Origin: Gaertneriomyces semiglobifer
Taxonomy: Eukaryota; Chytridiomycota; Chytridiomycetes; Spizellomycetales; Spizellomycetaceae
Assembly: GCA_025558075.1 (NCBI GenBank)
Contig: JAHLKF010000004.1
Coordinates: forward strand, 930,001 to 994,000
Direction: 5' to 3'
Length of the DNA stretch: 64,000 nucleotides
In this document: positions 1-11,666 of the stretch, piece by piece
Layout of the letters: the number at the start of each line of letters is the position of its first letter
How positions within the stretch are numbered: the stretch's first letter is position 1
Notes under the pieces: model-generated
What the model was told of the DNA's origin: nothing
What the model saw: the letters and a program-made list of their open reading frames with translations, nothing else
Database searches by the model: none
Position numbers and translations under genes: made by a program

Positions 1-103
1 GACGCCTACGCGTTACGGTAATCCTGGTGGAGGACGTAATCCTTCAGCAATCAACGTACTTTGACGCGACAGACGTGTCGACGCTTCCTGCTTTTCGCGC
101 TAA

Positions 104-111
104 TATAAAAA
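104..111 (+). promoter_or_regulatory. Putative TATA box of the secreted Thr-rich protein gene
   Basis: A TATAAAAA octamer lies about 120 nt upstream of the ATG at 230, within an AT-rich stretch that follows a GC-rich segment. Position and sequence fit a core promoter element for the gene that follows. This is inferred from sequence only. Confidence 0.45.
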
Positions 112-229
112 GGGCTCCTACCGGCTACCCTCTACCCATCTGCTTTCCATCATTGTCTCGCAGTTTGTAGGCGATTCTAGATAGAGATCAAGATATCAAA
201 CGTTCTCAACATACCCACGCACTGCAAAC

Positions 230-1523
230 ATGCGTTCTACTTCTGTCTACCTTCCCGCCTTCCTGGCCGCTCTCAGTTGCGTGTACGCGGCTCCTGCACC
301 TCGTCCTGAGGTTGCCTTTGGAGGATTGCCTTCGCGCCACCTCTTTGACCGTCAAGGCGGTCCCACCTGCGACCTGAGCTTTGGTACTATCGCGGGAGAC
401 AACACGTTTGGTTCCAACCTCTTTGTTCCTGGTGATGCCTGGCTTCAAGGTTTCGTTGTGCCTGCAACCAACAATGGAACTTTGTGTGGGTTATCCCTTG
501 CGGTGCGGCCTCTATTCGGGGCGACTGCAACCGCGACTCTGAGTCTTTTCGGAAGTGATACTCCACAAAATGAGGTAGCGCAATCCAACGCTATTCCTAT
601 CGCTGAAGCCACTGCAACGTGAGTATAAGATCTGCCTACTTCTCATTGATAGCGCGAGAAATCCTGATTCGTCTCTTCGTAGCACGGAGGAAGGATCCAA
701 CCGCCTTCGGTTCAACTTCTGCGGTGATAACTCCGTTCCCTTGATTGAGGACGACACTATCACTATGACTGTCAACTTCACTTCAGCTAGCGCGGCTGGT
801 GTGCCTCTCACACTTGAGTTCAATCCCGAGAATGCCTTCGGAGTTTTCCTTGGCCCGACATTCCCCGGCGAACTTCTCATCCTTAACCAAGGCCTGATCT
901 TCAACCTCACAGTGAGCACCTCTGGTGAGGTTCTTTCTTGTGGAGGTGGCGAGCCTACCCCCGGTCCGGGAGACGCTACGACGATTGCTACACAATGGGA
1001 GACTACCACTACCACTGAGACTGAGCCAACCGCCACGGTTCCTCCTCCAGCTACGATTAGCACTGTTGAAAGCACTGTCATTATCCCAACCACGTGGGAG
1101 TCTTCTTCCGCCGTCACTCCCACTTCTGAGCCCACTGTTACTACTACTCCTACTACTACTCCTACCACTGCACCAACCACTGCACCAACCACTGCTCCAA
1201 CCACTGCTCCAACTACTGCCTCAATTACTACGACTCAAATCGTCACGATCCCTACCGTGCCCCCAACTACAACTACCACCACACCTCGACCCACCGAAAC
1301 GCCTAACTGCCCCGAAGACGTGGACTCTCTACGTCCTGGCGCCTGGTCCACCTGTGAGACGGCCAAACGTTATGCCGCCTGTATCGGTGCTCCCACCCTC
1401 ATCCACTGCGCTGCCCTCTCCTGCTACCCCAACCAACTGACCAGGGAGTACCTCGACCAGTGCAAGAACCTGGAAGACTGGGCGCGCATTACTCACGATG
1501 GCAAGGTCCCTACTAAGTGGTAA
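230..1523 (+). CDS. Secreted mucin-like Thr-rich protein with Cys-rich C-terminus
   Basis: Two exons (230-618, 683-1523) joined across a 64-nt GTGAGT...TAG intron give about 409 residues. Residues 1-20 form a clear signal peptide ending near VYA/APA. A folded-looking N-terminal half (about 40-225) precedes a Thr/Pro-rich linker (about 226-335) with 12-bp tandem repeats encoding TTAP, probably heavily O-glycosylated. The last 70 residues carry six cysteines and may fold as a small disulphide-bonded module. No GPI signal or membrane segment is visible, so it is probably released or bound to the cell wall. I do not recognise a catalytic family; a binding or wall function is inference. Confidence 0.82.
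1164..1211 (+). repeat. 12-bp coding tandem repeat (TTAP units)
   Basis: Four consecutive 12-bp units of the form accactgcacca / accactgctcca, followed by a degenerate fifth. They lie inside the secreted protein and encode Thr-Thr-Ala-Pro. Such arrays can change length by slippage. Confidence 0.85.
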
Positions 1524-1894
1524 AGCCGCTGCGCTTCCACGTGTGCTTGATCCCATCCACTGGAATGGAGGGACACTGTTTTATTTAACCGTTTGTACGT
1601 TTGTAACCTTACCTGTTGTTGTTGTTGTAAATGCCCCCGCCGTGAAACTTTGTAAACTTTGTGTGTGATGTGCTTTGGACTTAGAGAGAGAAAAAATATG
1701 TACGATAGTGAACAATAAACGTGTACGTGATCACGGAAAATGCATAACGGACCTTTCCATGTTTCTCTGGGCAGCAGCGCTGAAATCCGACGTCACCTCA
1801 CGTAACATCCTCCTTCTCCTTCAGTACCTGCGCAATATTTTTTCGTGTCTATGCCACAGCAACTTTTCATGTTGAACTGTCGTTGTCGACAAAG
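1524..1894. other. Intergenic region before the first kelch gene
   Basis: AT-rich 3' flank of the secreted protein gene and upstream region of the kelch gene. A separate signal-peptide exon for the kelch protein was looked for here and no convincing one was found. Nothing else recognised. Confidence 0.5.
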
Positions 1895-3659
1895 ATGAAC
1901 TTGCCAGTTACGCCGTACGCAAGAATAGCAACCGCCGCGGTAGCGACGGAGAAAAAGTTAATTCTTTTGGGCGGGAACGTACGTGATGGTAGCGGGATCA
2001 CCCATGGTAAGTCAACCCCTAAAATAACATTGTGGCCTTCCCATAACGCTTTCGTCAATTACAAGATGCCGCCCGCGCAGAGTTGAGTAGATCTATGGCG
2101 GCAGGAGTCACCGTGTTTAACTACACCGACTATGCCACGCACCACACGCCGCTTCTATGTGGACCACGTTTCACAGTGGATCGTACCAACGTAACGGGAC
2201 AGACATGTAACGTCTACTCAAAGACCGGTCTAGTATACTGCTTTGGCGGTACGCGTCTGTGTGAAGAGGAAGATCTCCTCACAGGAATCAGCATTTTGAA
2301 CCCGGAAACTTCGACGTGGGTCAATGATCTTCCAGTGGACGTTCCGAGACGATGGGGACATGCGTCAACTGTGGTTGGCGACCATCTGTACATCTTTGGA
2401 GGTTAGATCAGAATCCGTGCCACTATTTCGCACTGACGCGTCGATTGACACGTCCTTCGCTTCTTTTAGGTGAGACCGTGAATAAGCGAATGCTACATGA
2501 CTTTTGGTGCATTTCGCTCCGCACCAATGTTCCGACGGCTTTGGGATTTAGGCAGCTTTATGCGCGCTCTCCACCGGCGCGCCAGTACGCATGCTTCATT
2601 CCCATCTCTGACGAACATCTGTTGCTGTATGGTGGATTTGGAGATACGTCGGTCCTAGGGGATGCGTGGGTGTATGATATAAAATTCGATACGTGGAAAG
2701 AGGCCACTTCCTGGTTTGCAGGAACATTACCGAGTGCCAGAGCTGGGATGACTTGTACTTTGTCGGAAGGAAAAGTGCTAATGTTCGGTGGTGTCGATCA
2801 GAATCAGCAACTCTTGAGCGATTTCTGGGTCTTGGACCCACTCAAATGGACGTGGACAATGGAGCATGCTGTACCTGGCCTACGTGCTGAAAAACGAGAA
2901 GTTGGTATTTCCGTGGTTGGTGACACGGCAGCTACAGCCAACCCTGGAGAAACGCAGCTTGATGTCCCTTACCCAAGCGCAAGGGCACATCATTCCGCCG
3001 CATCTGTCGGCAAGTATCTGGTCATCACTGGAGGTGCCACATCCTACAATGACACGCTGCGCGAGTTCTACGCGACTGACCGCCGAATTTACATATTCAA
3101 TGTCAAAACGAGCCAGTGGGTATCCGACACCCAACAACTTTCAGGCTTCGAGGTTGAAATGGACCTTGTGAGAGTCGAAGCTTCCTCGCACAAATGGCCA
3201 ATAATTGTCGGTGGAGTAGGCGCTGCAGTGGTTCTATTGAGCGTTTTGCTTGTGACTTTCCAACTATGCTACCGCAGGCGGCGACGCTTGCGTAGGGAGC
3301 TTGAGAGGGACGTGTCGCGTGGCGAGGGGAGTTATGAGAAGCGACAAACGCAAGCTGTAGAATCGTTAACAGTTCATATGGGATTGCCGGCCTACCGGCC
3401 GTCAATGGATGACGGGGCGGTGTTCGATGTGAATGCTGCCGATTATGACAGCGCAGTGCCTTTACCACCCCCAACCGACGCTCGTTTGTTTTTGGGAGCT
3501 GTAGGAGGAGACGCGCCGGTGGTAACAGAGCCGCCGCCAACCTGGTCAGCTGGCAAGGAAGACTTGTCGTACGAATTAAAGCGGGTGAGGGGACGGGAGA
3601 GTATTTTCAGAAAGTCGACCACCAATGGGATGCGGAGCTGGACTCCGCAGATCCAGTAG
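1895..3659 (+). CDS. Kelch-repeat single-pass membrane protein
   Basis: Three exons (1895-2006, 2081-2401, 2470-3659) give about 540 residues. Splicing restores the kelch signature at both junctions (for example HLYIFGG-ETVNKR). Several kelch blades follow, marked by LLYGG, VLMFGG and VITGG motifs, forming a probable beta-propeller. A strong membrane segment lies at about 387-411, followed at once by an Arg-rich stop-transfer stretch and a 130-residue cytoplasmic tail with proline patches. The ATG at 1895 leaves no signal peptide, whereas the related gene at 3861-5951 has one, so an upstream exon may be missing from this model. The two genes converge with 200 bp between stops. The propeller is probably extracellular and the ligand is unknown. 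Confidence 0.8.
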
Positions 3660-3860
3660 GTTACGTATGGTCACATAGAAGTGGGTACATTTAGTCCAGA
3701 AGTTTATGTATTTAATCATAAGTTCATGCATTCGCAAACACCTATATGACATAGATGCGGAATGCTAGATAAGGTTGCCTGATGGCGCCTGCTGAGGTTG
3801 CTGATCGCTCTCTACTTCGCTTAACAAATTGCTGAAAATTACGCATGTACCGTTAGCTCC

Positions 3861-5951
3861 TTAGTTTGCATACGATTCAAGGGACTTCACGTACCGTGGA
3901 ATCATGCCCGTCTTGCCCTTACTAACGTCCGATACCATCACCCATCCATCTGCAAAAGCTCTCTTCTCTTCAACAATATCTCCTGCATCTGCGTCCAGCT
4001 CATCCGGCTGTTGTGGGTTATGCGACCACATAACTCGATAACGCTTCCCCTTGCGCGCGGTGGAGCCCATGCTGTTGCGCTTGATAGATTCGTGCCGTTG
4101 TGGTGTGCGGGTACCGGGAGTACCCTGCCAGCTATAGTGCTTATCATGTGGCTCAATTGACCGGCCTACCGGGTTTGCGGCAGCTACACCTGCACCTACA
4201 CCGGCAACGGCGGCCATGTTCGGAGCGGTTGATTCCGACTCTGATGCACGGGGAGCGTTGTAAACGTCTTCATTAGACATGAACTGGCCCGGGGTATTAT
4301 TGACAGTGAGAATTTGTGCACGACTGTCGTCGCGGAAAGAACGGTAGTTGTAATCGTCTCGCCGACTTTTATGTGCTTGACGCCACGCAGCAAGCAGCCC
4401 AACAAAGGCAAACGCGGCGATCAAAGCGAACAATAAACCGCCAAGAACCTCATCTTCGCCATCTGCAGCAGGACGTGTGTCAGAGGAGAAACAAGGAGAC
4501 TCATTGCTTTCTATCCCTTACCACCGAATATCGGCTTTCGTGGTTCATCAGGGACAAGGCGTCCCAAGCTCGCGGTGTCGGGAGCCCATTTTCCAGCTTC
4601 AGTGTCGTAGAAGTAGAAATCATTGTCAGCCGCTACCCACTCTCCGAGTTCTTCGTCAACGGAAGACTGTCCACCATAGAGACCCATGTACTTGTTCAAT
4701 GAGGCTACTTGAGGAAAAACGCGGATGCCAGGTACTCCAGCGGTGTCTTGACGTGGGTAGATACGTGAAAGAGAACGCCGAGTGAGTTGCGTTGCCTCTT
4801 CCTTTACCGCCAACGTGTTGACATCGATGGACCACAAATCTGATGGGATCCGCGGTCAATGAGTATATTCACCACAGTAAGAGTACGTAAATGCTCACCG
4901 TTTTGGATAGTGTTGGAAGCGTCCATCCCACCATACATCATCACCTTTCCTTTAACCGTAGCACAAGCTCCACCCATTCTATCCAAAGGTAGAGACGCAG
5001 CGCTCAGTTGTTTCGTCACATCGCGCCATTGAACTTGGTCGGCATCGTAGATCCATGCCTCGGCAATAGGCTTACTTTCGGAGTCGATACCTCCAAGCAT
5101 AATGAATGATGATTCGTTCAGGGCGGCAGTACATGCCCAGGATCGCCCACTTGGACCAGGTCCTGAAAATTTCACTTGTTCCTCTTCTAAACCGGGGAGC
5201 GTGATTTTCCACAAGTCAGCTAGTAAACTGTTGCCTCCTCGTCCTACATGACTAGTGCGTGAGCCAAGCGAATAGACTTTGTATACAAGAGCGCGACGAA
5301 CCTCCGAAAATGTACCAGTCAGAACCTAGTTGTATTGAGGAGTGGCCGGCACGCAGCGGCATCCCGGTGGTAGTGCCGCTTTCCCAAACGAGGCCATTTA
5401 ATTTGAGCACACCGATACCAGGAAGCAGAGCACGGGCATTGTTGTCATTTGCAATGGTCAAGCCGCCTGAAAATAAGTGAAACGATCAGGCGCCCGTGAG
5501 CTCAAACGAGAAAGTCCCTGCCGGAATTCAAAATGCTTACCGAAACAGTAGACGGTCTCCTCTGATTTGCTGTAAGCACAAGAGTGCCCAGTGCTGTTCA
5601 TGCGGTTAACGCCATCGGGGCTGGGATCGACAAATTCATCGCGAACTCGCTTCCTCTCCAGGTCGAGAATGGCGATAGTGGATGCGAGATGCTCCCTAGC
5701 CTGTTGGTATCCGGCATCTGCATCAATTAAGTTAGTAAGATGCCGTAACTGTGAGCTGAAGTGAAAGAAAACTGACTTCCAGGGGCAGTAGTTGTAAAGG
5801 TGCGGAAAGATCCGCCGATAAGCAGCCACTGATCACCTGTCACAACGCTCGCGGCACTCGTTCGACCCCATGTTGCACTGGGCAGTTTTGCTTGTACAGC
5901 ATGGCCTAGCAGAGCCGCAGCAAGAAACAAACTGAAGCCGGCGCCGGTCAT
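3861..5951 (-). CDS. Signal peptide-kelch-transmembrane-SH3 protein
   Basis: Six exons on the minus strand (5951-5777, 5717-5541, 5466-5302, 5243-4899, 4839-4522, 4462-3861), all phase-1 junctions, give about 593 residues. The first intron shows a perfect TACTAAC branch site. A signal peptide (1-21, ending AVQA) leads into kelch blades (LLIGG, YCFGG, WYIFGG, IMLGG, MMYGG, GLYGG). A membrane helix (about 398-420) is followed by a basic tail. The C-terminal 60 residues match an SH3 fold: a YRVMW start, an acidic DELDADAGDIV RT/diverging-turn element, GWVMV, and GMIPRYV in place of the usual GxxPxNYV. Inferred topology is extracellular propeller and cytoplasmic SH3, suggesting a receptor-like scaffold. 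Confidence 0.85.
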
Positions 5952-8035
5952 GTTTGAGCCAAAAGGGATTTGGACAAGCTGGAAGGAAGACGAGGCTTTT
6001 CGCCGCTCTTTATCCTTCTCGAGTTTCTATCTTGTTTACAAAAAATTGGAGGATACGTCATGTCCGAGGAATCATCTTGAAATGCGTAATGATCATGCCC
6101 GAATCGTTCTTTCATAGTGCTCTGAGCGCGCCAGTTTGCTGGGGGTCGATGGTTCAACTCGCTGATGCCACAACGCGTCCCGCTCGATCGGAGTGATAGC
6201 GTAATCACCTGAATCACGTGACGAACCCCGCGAGGTCTCGTTTCTGTTGGTAAAGAGCCGACAACGATGAGAACCGAAGCCCGCATGCACATTCCAAGAA
6301 CCCCACTAAGGCCATGCGTCCTCCATAGTCACTCAGATCAGCTGGATTCTGTAGTGGTGCTCGTACATGCTGACTTCAAGGCTCTCACAGTTGCTCGGCG
6401 GATGCTTTACACGGTTCGATGTTGTCCAAGGGTATTTGGGAACATCGTGTAAACGATGAACTGTTTTCATTGCATGCTTGCGCCGCAGATCGATTTGTTC
6501 ATCCTGGATACGCTTGCTGAAGAGACACTGGAAAAGAGTATTTCCAGCAAGCGACGCCTTCAAGTTTCAAGTGTCAGCCCTTCGAGCGACTAGGAAAAGG
6601 CATGAACGTAGCGGAACGGGAACGAGGATGGAATATCACGTTTCGAACCTGCGACAGGACAGGATTCTCACCGTTCTTAAAGCAATTTGAGAACGAGTTG
6701 AGCGTCATATACTCCAACATTTGGACGGACAGTACTGGGATCATAAACGAATACCTCTTGGAACCAATGTTTTTCCTTATGTCGCCAAACGCGCGGTCAA
6801 ACTCAACAAGCGCATTGCTACCCATTCACCTTGTCTTATCTGTCCCTGGATCACCGGATATCCTGCCTGAGAGTCGACAAGGAGAAAAACTTTGCATTTA
6901 CCATTGCACGCTGACAGATATTATGTTCTTCTGTGGTAAGTGCTTTGTCTGCCGCTTCGAAATCAGTGAAAGCCGAGACCTAATGGCTCTGATTAGATAC
7001 CTACTACAACCAACCCCTCCGACCATCGATGACACACGAAACTTCGCTCAGCCAGCTACTGAGAGTCGCGAGTTGTGATGGAACAGAGCAAACCACATTC
7101 GACGCGGAGAGTGACTACTACACACAGACGCCATTTTCCCACCAGCATACAATTTCAAATTTGGTGCCACACTTTCTGCTGTGGCTCCATTCATACCGTA
7201 TGTTCTGCTGACCATCTGTTTTGCCTTTGGCCCATCATCAAGTTGAATTTTCGGATGGCCGCGAGAGCACAGGTTCATACCTGGCCACGGTGAATCCTTC
7301 TTTTCGCTTCTGTTGTGGTCCTTTTGTTTTTGTTTTGCAAACTCGCCTTTTTGAATTTTGCCAGACACTCCTCGCGCTGTTATTGTTAAGCTTATATTTG
7401 TAACGATGCATTGCGCGCTGGGATGACGTGCACGCGTCTGACTGGTCGGATATTTCGCCAACTGTGCCACCACTGGTGGAACCATCCCCTTGACCGGGAG
7501 CGTGTCTTGGCTTAGCATTGTCCATTGGCTGTCGGCTTTCTCATAAATAGGACCGACCCACCTGTGATGTCCCCTCCAACCTCCAATTCAGCACCTTTGT
7601 CACCTTCGTCGGCACTTACAACCCTAACAACAGCACGACCACAACTTTGGTTTCACGGCAACCGCGTTTTTATCGTGACACCAACCGTTTTCGTCCGCAA
7701 CCACAGTTTATCCGGACCCGGCGCATCATAAAAGGAGCTGCGGCACACATTTGTTAGTCAGTTATTCACTTACGTACAAGCGAGTCACGTGGCCTAGTGG
7801 GGAACCCATTGACGCGGGTGAGCATCCTTTGCTGCGCACACAGATTTCGAACGGTGGGATTTGGTTTGACGAACTGGTGGTCTGCTGGTCTTCCACGCAC
7901 CAGCTGCTGGTCACCAATTGGCAATGGAGCATCATGGCTCGCCAGTTCTACTTTACTGCGCGTTTAGTGGGGAGACACTCTGTACTCACACTTCGTCCAT
8001 TGTAGGATCCTATTCTGACCTTTGAACCTACCAGC
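5952..8035. other. Gene-poor intergenic region (2.1 kb)
   Basis: Upstream region of both the kelch-SH3 gene (minus) and the bromodomain gene (plus). The longest frame with a real ATG is 6602-7078 (+, 158 codons), but it has no family resemblance, no supporting splice pattern and overlapping antisense frames, so I do not call it. The 7525-7700 stretch is rich in ACAACC/CCACAA words. No tRNA or repeat could be supported. Confidence 0.5.
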
Positions 8036-9535
8036 ATGGCCATCACATCTATTGAGGCGCCTACACACACGGGCAATGTCCGATCCGCGCATCCGTCTCC
8101 ACCGCCGGCGGATGATTTCAAGGCAGCGGTACCATATGTTAAAATAGGCACGGAGCCCATACTTGGGCTAGAACGGCCAAAAAGTTACGATGTACCATTA
8201 TCACCGCCATCTGATTATCAGCCACCCGCTTCACCGGCGCCAACAGAGGCAGATTCTCTATTGCGCTCGCCAGCGGAAGCACCGAAGGATGAGCTAGATC
8301 CTCTTGACCTACCGATTAAAGATGAGCAGCCAGCGCTACGGCTTGCCAAAATGAAGGCGGCTGATGCCAAGGTCTGCAAGAATCTTCTGCAGAACTTGAA
8401 GAAGCATCAGGCGGCGTGGCTCTTCCTCGAGCCAGTGGATCCTGTGGTTGCTTGCGCTCCAGATTATTATGAAGTGATCAAGCATCCGATGGATTTATCC
8501 ACGGTAGAGAAAAGGTTGATGGCAGAGGAGTACGAAGGGCCACAGCAGTTTGTAGATGATATTCAACTTATGCTGAACAACTGCTTTGTGTACAACCCGC
8601 CCACGAACGGTGTCCACATTAGTGGCAAGGATTTGGAAGCGTTTTTCTTACGCCAATTGAATAAATGCTTTCCTGCGATAACCACAAATTCGATGTCGGA
8701 TGCATCTGCATGTGATTCAAGGCGCGTTGTGAAACGTCAGGTGAAGCCACCTAGCATCTTCGAGCCGGAGGCTATTCCGGTGAAGAAGCAGAAGGCGACA
8801 CCTCGTCGCCCGTCAGCTGCCTCTTCTCGCACTAGAACGACTGGTCCCTCCTATGGTGACGATGATCTGGTTGAGAGGCAGATGTCTACGTTGGCTTCCT
8901 GCTTGGAAGAAGTGAATCAGCAGCTTGCCATGCTGACGGGCAAAAAGAAGCGCAAGAGATCACTGGCCTCTTCAGGGACGAAGCCTCGTAAGTCGAAGTA
9001 CGTCTTCGATGAGGATTCGCCCATAAGAGAGTGTGAATACTGCAGAGCGACGACGACTCCAATGTGGCGTCGTGGTCCTTCTGGGTGTGGCACTTTGTGC
9101 AATAGATGTGGTGTGAAATGGAGGCAAGGAAACCTGGACTGGTCCCTTGCCGGCACAGACACGGCCATTGCAAGTGCGACGTCTTCTAAGCCGAAAGCGC
9201 AGAAAGCGACAGCACGCGGCAAGTCTAGCCGCACCTCGTCGTTGCGTACATCAGTACAAAGCATTACAGAGGATCAAAAACGCGAGCTGTCGGAGCTCAT
9301 CACTCGTGTTCCTGACGAGCATATGGACAAGGTCTTGAACATTATTCGTTCAGGCCTTCCACAGCTCGACGAAACCGAGGGAGAGATTGAGCTTGACGTT
9401 GAGACAATCGATGCCGTTACTCTGGTGGAGCTATATAGTTTCGTGAAAGAGGTCGCCGCTTTGCCTAGTGAAGGCCCACGCGGTCTCGCCAGTGATGATG
9501 GTGGTGACTTTGACGAGTCCGATGATGAAGATTAA
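8036..9535 (+). CDS. BET-like chromatin protein: bromodomain, GATA zinc finger, NET domain
   Basis: Single exon, 499 residues, ATG at 8036. One bromodomain spans about 104-216 (CAPDYYEVIKHPMDLSTV and LMLNNCFVYNPP hold the acetyl-lysine pocket Tyr and Asn). A short helical segment with a KKRKR basic patch follows (about 278-310), as between the second bromodomain and NET in BET proteins. A GATA-type finger starts at C333 (C-x2-C-x18-C-x2-C, with TPMWRRGPSG and LCNRCGVKW). A NET domain (about 410-475, ITEDQKRELSELI) and a short acidic tail end the protein. The order bromodomain-NET is BET-like, but a second bromodomain is absent and a GATA finger occupies the middle. Probable nuclear reader of acetylated histones with its own DNA contact. 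Confidence 0.93.
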   Translation: MAITSIEAPTHTGNVRSAHPSPPPADDFKAAVPYVKIGTEPILGLERPKSYDVPLSPPSDYQPPASPAPTEADSLLRSPAEAPKDELDPLDLPIKDEQPALRLAKMKAADAKVCKNLLQNLKKHQAAWLFLEPVDPVVACAPDYYEVIKHPMDLSTVEKRLMAEEYEGPQQFVDDIQLMLNNCFVYNPPTNGVHISGKDLEAFFLRQLNKCFPAITTNSMSDASACDSRRVVKRQVKPPSIFEPEAIPVKKQKATPRRPSAASSRTRTTGPSYGDDDLVERQMSTLASCLEEVNQQLAMLTGKKKRKRSLASSGTKPRKSKYVFDEDSPIRECEYCRATTTPMWRRGPSGCGTLCNRCGVKWRQGNLDWSLAGTDTAIASATSSKPKAQKATARGKSSRTSSLRTSVQSITEDQKRELSELITRVPDEHMDKVLNIIRSGLPQLDETEGEIELDVETIDAVTLVELYSFVKEVAALPSEGPRGLASDDGGDFDESDDED

Positions 9536-9997
9536 AATTGTTCAGTTGATTAAGTTGAGATATACCCCCATTACTCAGAACGCCAGTATTGTCATAAGAG
9601 TCTATAGTGTCTGTGTTCTGTTCTGATTTGCCGGATGGAAGCGGGAAATGTGTCCCCCTTCGAGGCTTTTCTACTTGTAAAAAGTTAATAATTTGAACGT
9701 TGTTCTTTTGGTGTCTACAGACAAAAGGTTCTTGATGTTACTATTTTTTAGAGTTTCCGCGGTTTTGCAATGGCCGTGGAACTTTGTTTTTGACTCGAGT
9801 CAAGTTTCCGTCGTACGGTCAAGTGTTCGATTTGCTGCGCAAGAAAATCAGACGTCAGCGAATGCATTTAAACGAACAGGAGGTAGACCACGCAGGACGG
9901 GGGTATAATAGTCAATAGATGATCTAGTCAGTAGAAGAAGGAGAGATATTTGGCGGGGACAAACTAGCGCTCCTTCATAGACTTAGAACTAGCAGCG
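9536..9997. other. Intergenic region between bromodomain and acyltransferase genes
   Basis: AT-rich 3' flank followed by the acyltransferase promoter. No gene, RNA or repeat recognised. Confidence 0.5.
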
Positions 9998-11666
9998 ATG
10001 GTGAAGTATGAGCCGCTCTCCCCCGTGAATGGCGACGGCCACAGGTTTCGGTCCAGTTCAACAGACACTTGCGAAACACATACTGAGGAAAATGTAGGAG
10101 AGGATTCAAGCAGGCGCGGACGAGCCAGGACATCAGATGATGATGATTCTATAAAAGCAAGTGAAGGGCCGATACTACCGATGCATTCTGCTGGGGCGGA
10201 AAGCTCTGCAAGCCCTCGCAAACAAAAGTTGGAGTACTTAGAAGGCCTGCGAGGGCTGGCAGCAGTAACGGTGGCGAATTCACATTTCATCTTGGATTCT
10301 ATGGGGTTTCACGCCTACCTGAGAGACAAACAACTGAGTCCTACCATGAATCAATATATCTTGGTAACGTTCTCGTAGAATTCGTGACTTTACTCAGCTC
10401 AACTGATTTGTTATCCGCCTATAGCTTATTGCTGGTGGAGATTGGGGGAAATGGGGCGTTGCATTATTCTTCATTCTCTCTGGTCGCGTCTTGGCTATCA
10501 GCATGCTCAACAATCCTTCACAGCCGTCGAGAGTGGCGTCCGCTTTCCTACGGCGCTTCCTTCGTCTCTGGATACCTATTCTTGGAAGTCTGCTCTTTCA
10601 CTGGGTGTGGTTGAATCTGAACTTTTACCACCCTGTGTATGATGCAGCGAGCAAGCTGCCGTCATGGGATCGTGCAAAAAGGATGGTGGATGGCTTGCAA
10701 CCGAGAACCTTCAAGCAATCGCTCGCGAACTCTGTGACACTATTCGTGGACGGTGGTCAAAAACTGAACAGTTCTTTGTATCCCCATGCTCCCCAATGGA
10801 CTATTCCACTGGAGTTGGCTGGATCCTACTTTATTTATGTCATCGCTCTTCTGATGATCTCATACCCGAAGCACCAACATTTTGTGTACTTTGCCTTGAC
10901 ATTTTGGTTCTTCTGGATTAAGCATTGGTTTGCGAATTTTATGGTTGGGATGTGGATTGCCAGTCTCGCCCAAGCCGGAGTATTTACCCGGATTGCTAAT
11001 CTTCGATTCGGCCGGCTGCTGATATGGTTGCTTCGTTGCATCCTTGCCATTGTCTTTATGAGCACTATTTACAATCCGAAGAAGCTTCGTGACTGGACGA
11101 TTGAATGGGGATTTTCCGCCGGGAAAGCACAAGTCCCGAACGACAATGAAAATATTAACAACTTTGTCATCAACTATTTCTACGCGGGCACTTCGTTGAT
11201 CTTACTGTTGGAAATTACGCCATTTCTTCAGCGGATATTTGAGATAAGACCTGTTCGATTTTTAGGCAGCGTTAGCTTTGGAACGTACCTTCTGCACCCG
11301 ATTATTTATCTCTCGTTCGGGTCTGTGATGGTCTCGGCTGTTTTCGGGGGTTCTGCGTTGGAATCTTGGTCTCACGGGCTGAAGATGTTCATTGTGTGGC
11401 TTTCCACGTGGGCCATGATCATTTTGGTGTCCTTCGTTTTTTGGAAAACGTTCGATGCTTGGAGCATCTCTGCGGGCCGCGAGTTAGAAATGCTTCTCAA
11501 GAAGGACTGGAGCTGGAGTAGCTTTCTGGGTTGGCTCATTTCAAGCGCTAGAAAGCACTCACCGCAGACCTATTACAAGGCCATGAAGTCTTACGCACAT
11601 CGATTCGTGCTTTATTACAAGCGGCGGCGTAATACGCGGTTTTACTCGGACGTCGATGCAGACTGA
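9998..11666 (+). CDS. Acyltransferase-3 family multi-pass membrane protein
   Basis: Two exons (9998-10363, 10425-11666) joined in phase 0 across a 61-nt intron give about 535 residues. A disordered N-terminus of about 75 residues precedes the family signature LEYLEGLRGLAA (about 77-88) and a histidine a few residues later (ANSHF), as in OafA/YrhL-type acyltransferases. Exon 2 restores the family's ALFFILSGRVLA helix. About nine to ten further hydrophobic helices follow, with FGTYLLHPIIY near the end. The family moves acyl groups from a cytosolic donor onto extracytoplasmic sugars or lipids; the substrate here cannot be told. The C-terminus is basic and cytoplasmic-looking. Confidence 0.88.

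Noticed and set aside
512..1204. 230-codon antisense frame opposite the secreted protein
   Set aside because: Val/Gly repeat peptide is the shadow of the Thr-rich coding repeat.
6625..6670. Minus-strand sequence resembling the 3' half of a Ser/Leu tRNA (CCTGTCGCAGGTTCGAA)
   Set aside because: The T stem is not complementary and no 5' half is present.
6602..7078. 158-codon plus-strand frame with a real ATG
   Set aside because: No domain, signal or splice context, and overlapping antisense frames of similar quality.
7780..7865. tRNA-like A-box (TGGCCTAGTGG) with a later TTCGAA word
   Set aside because: No matching acceptor stem or T arm forms at the right spacing.
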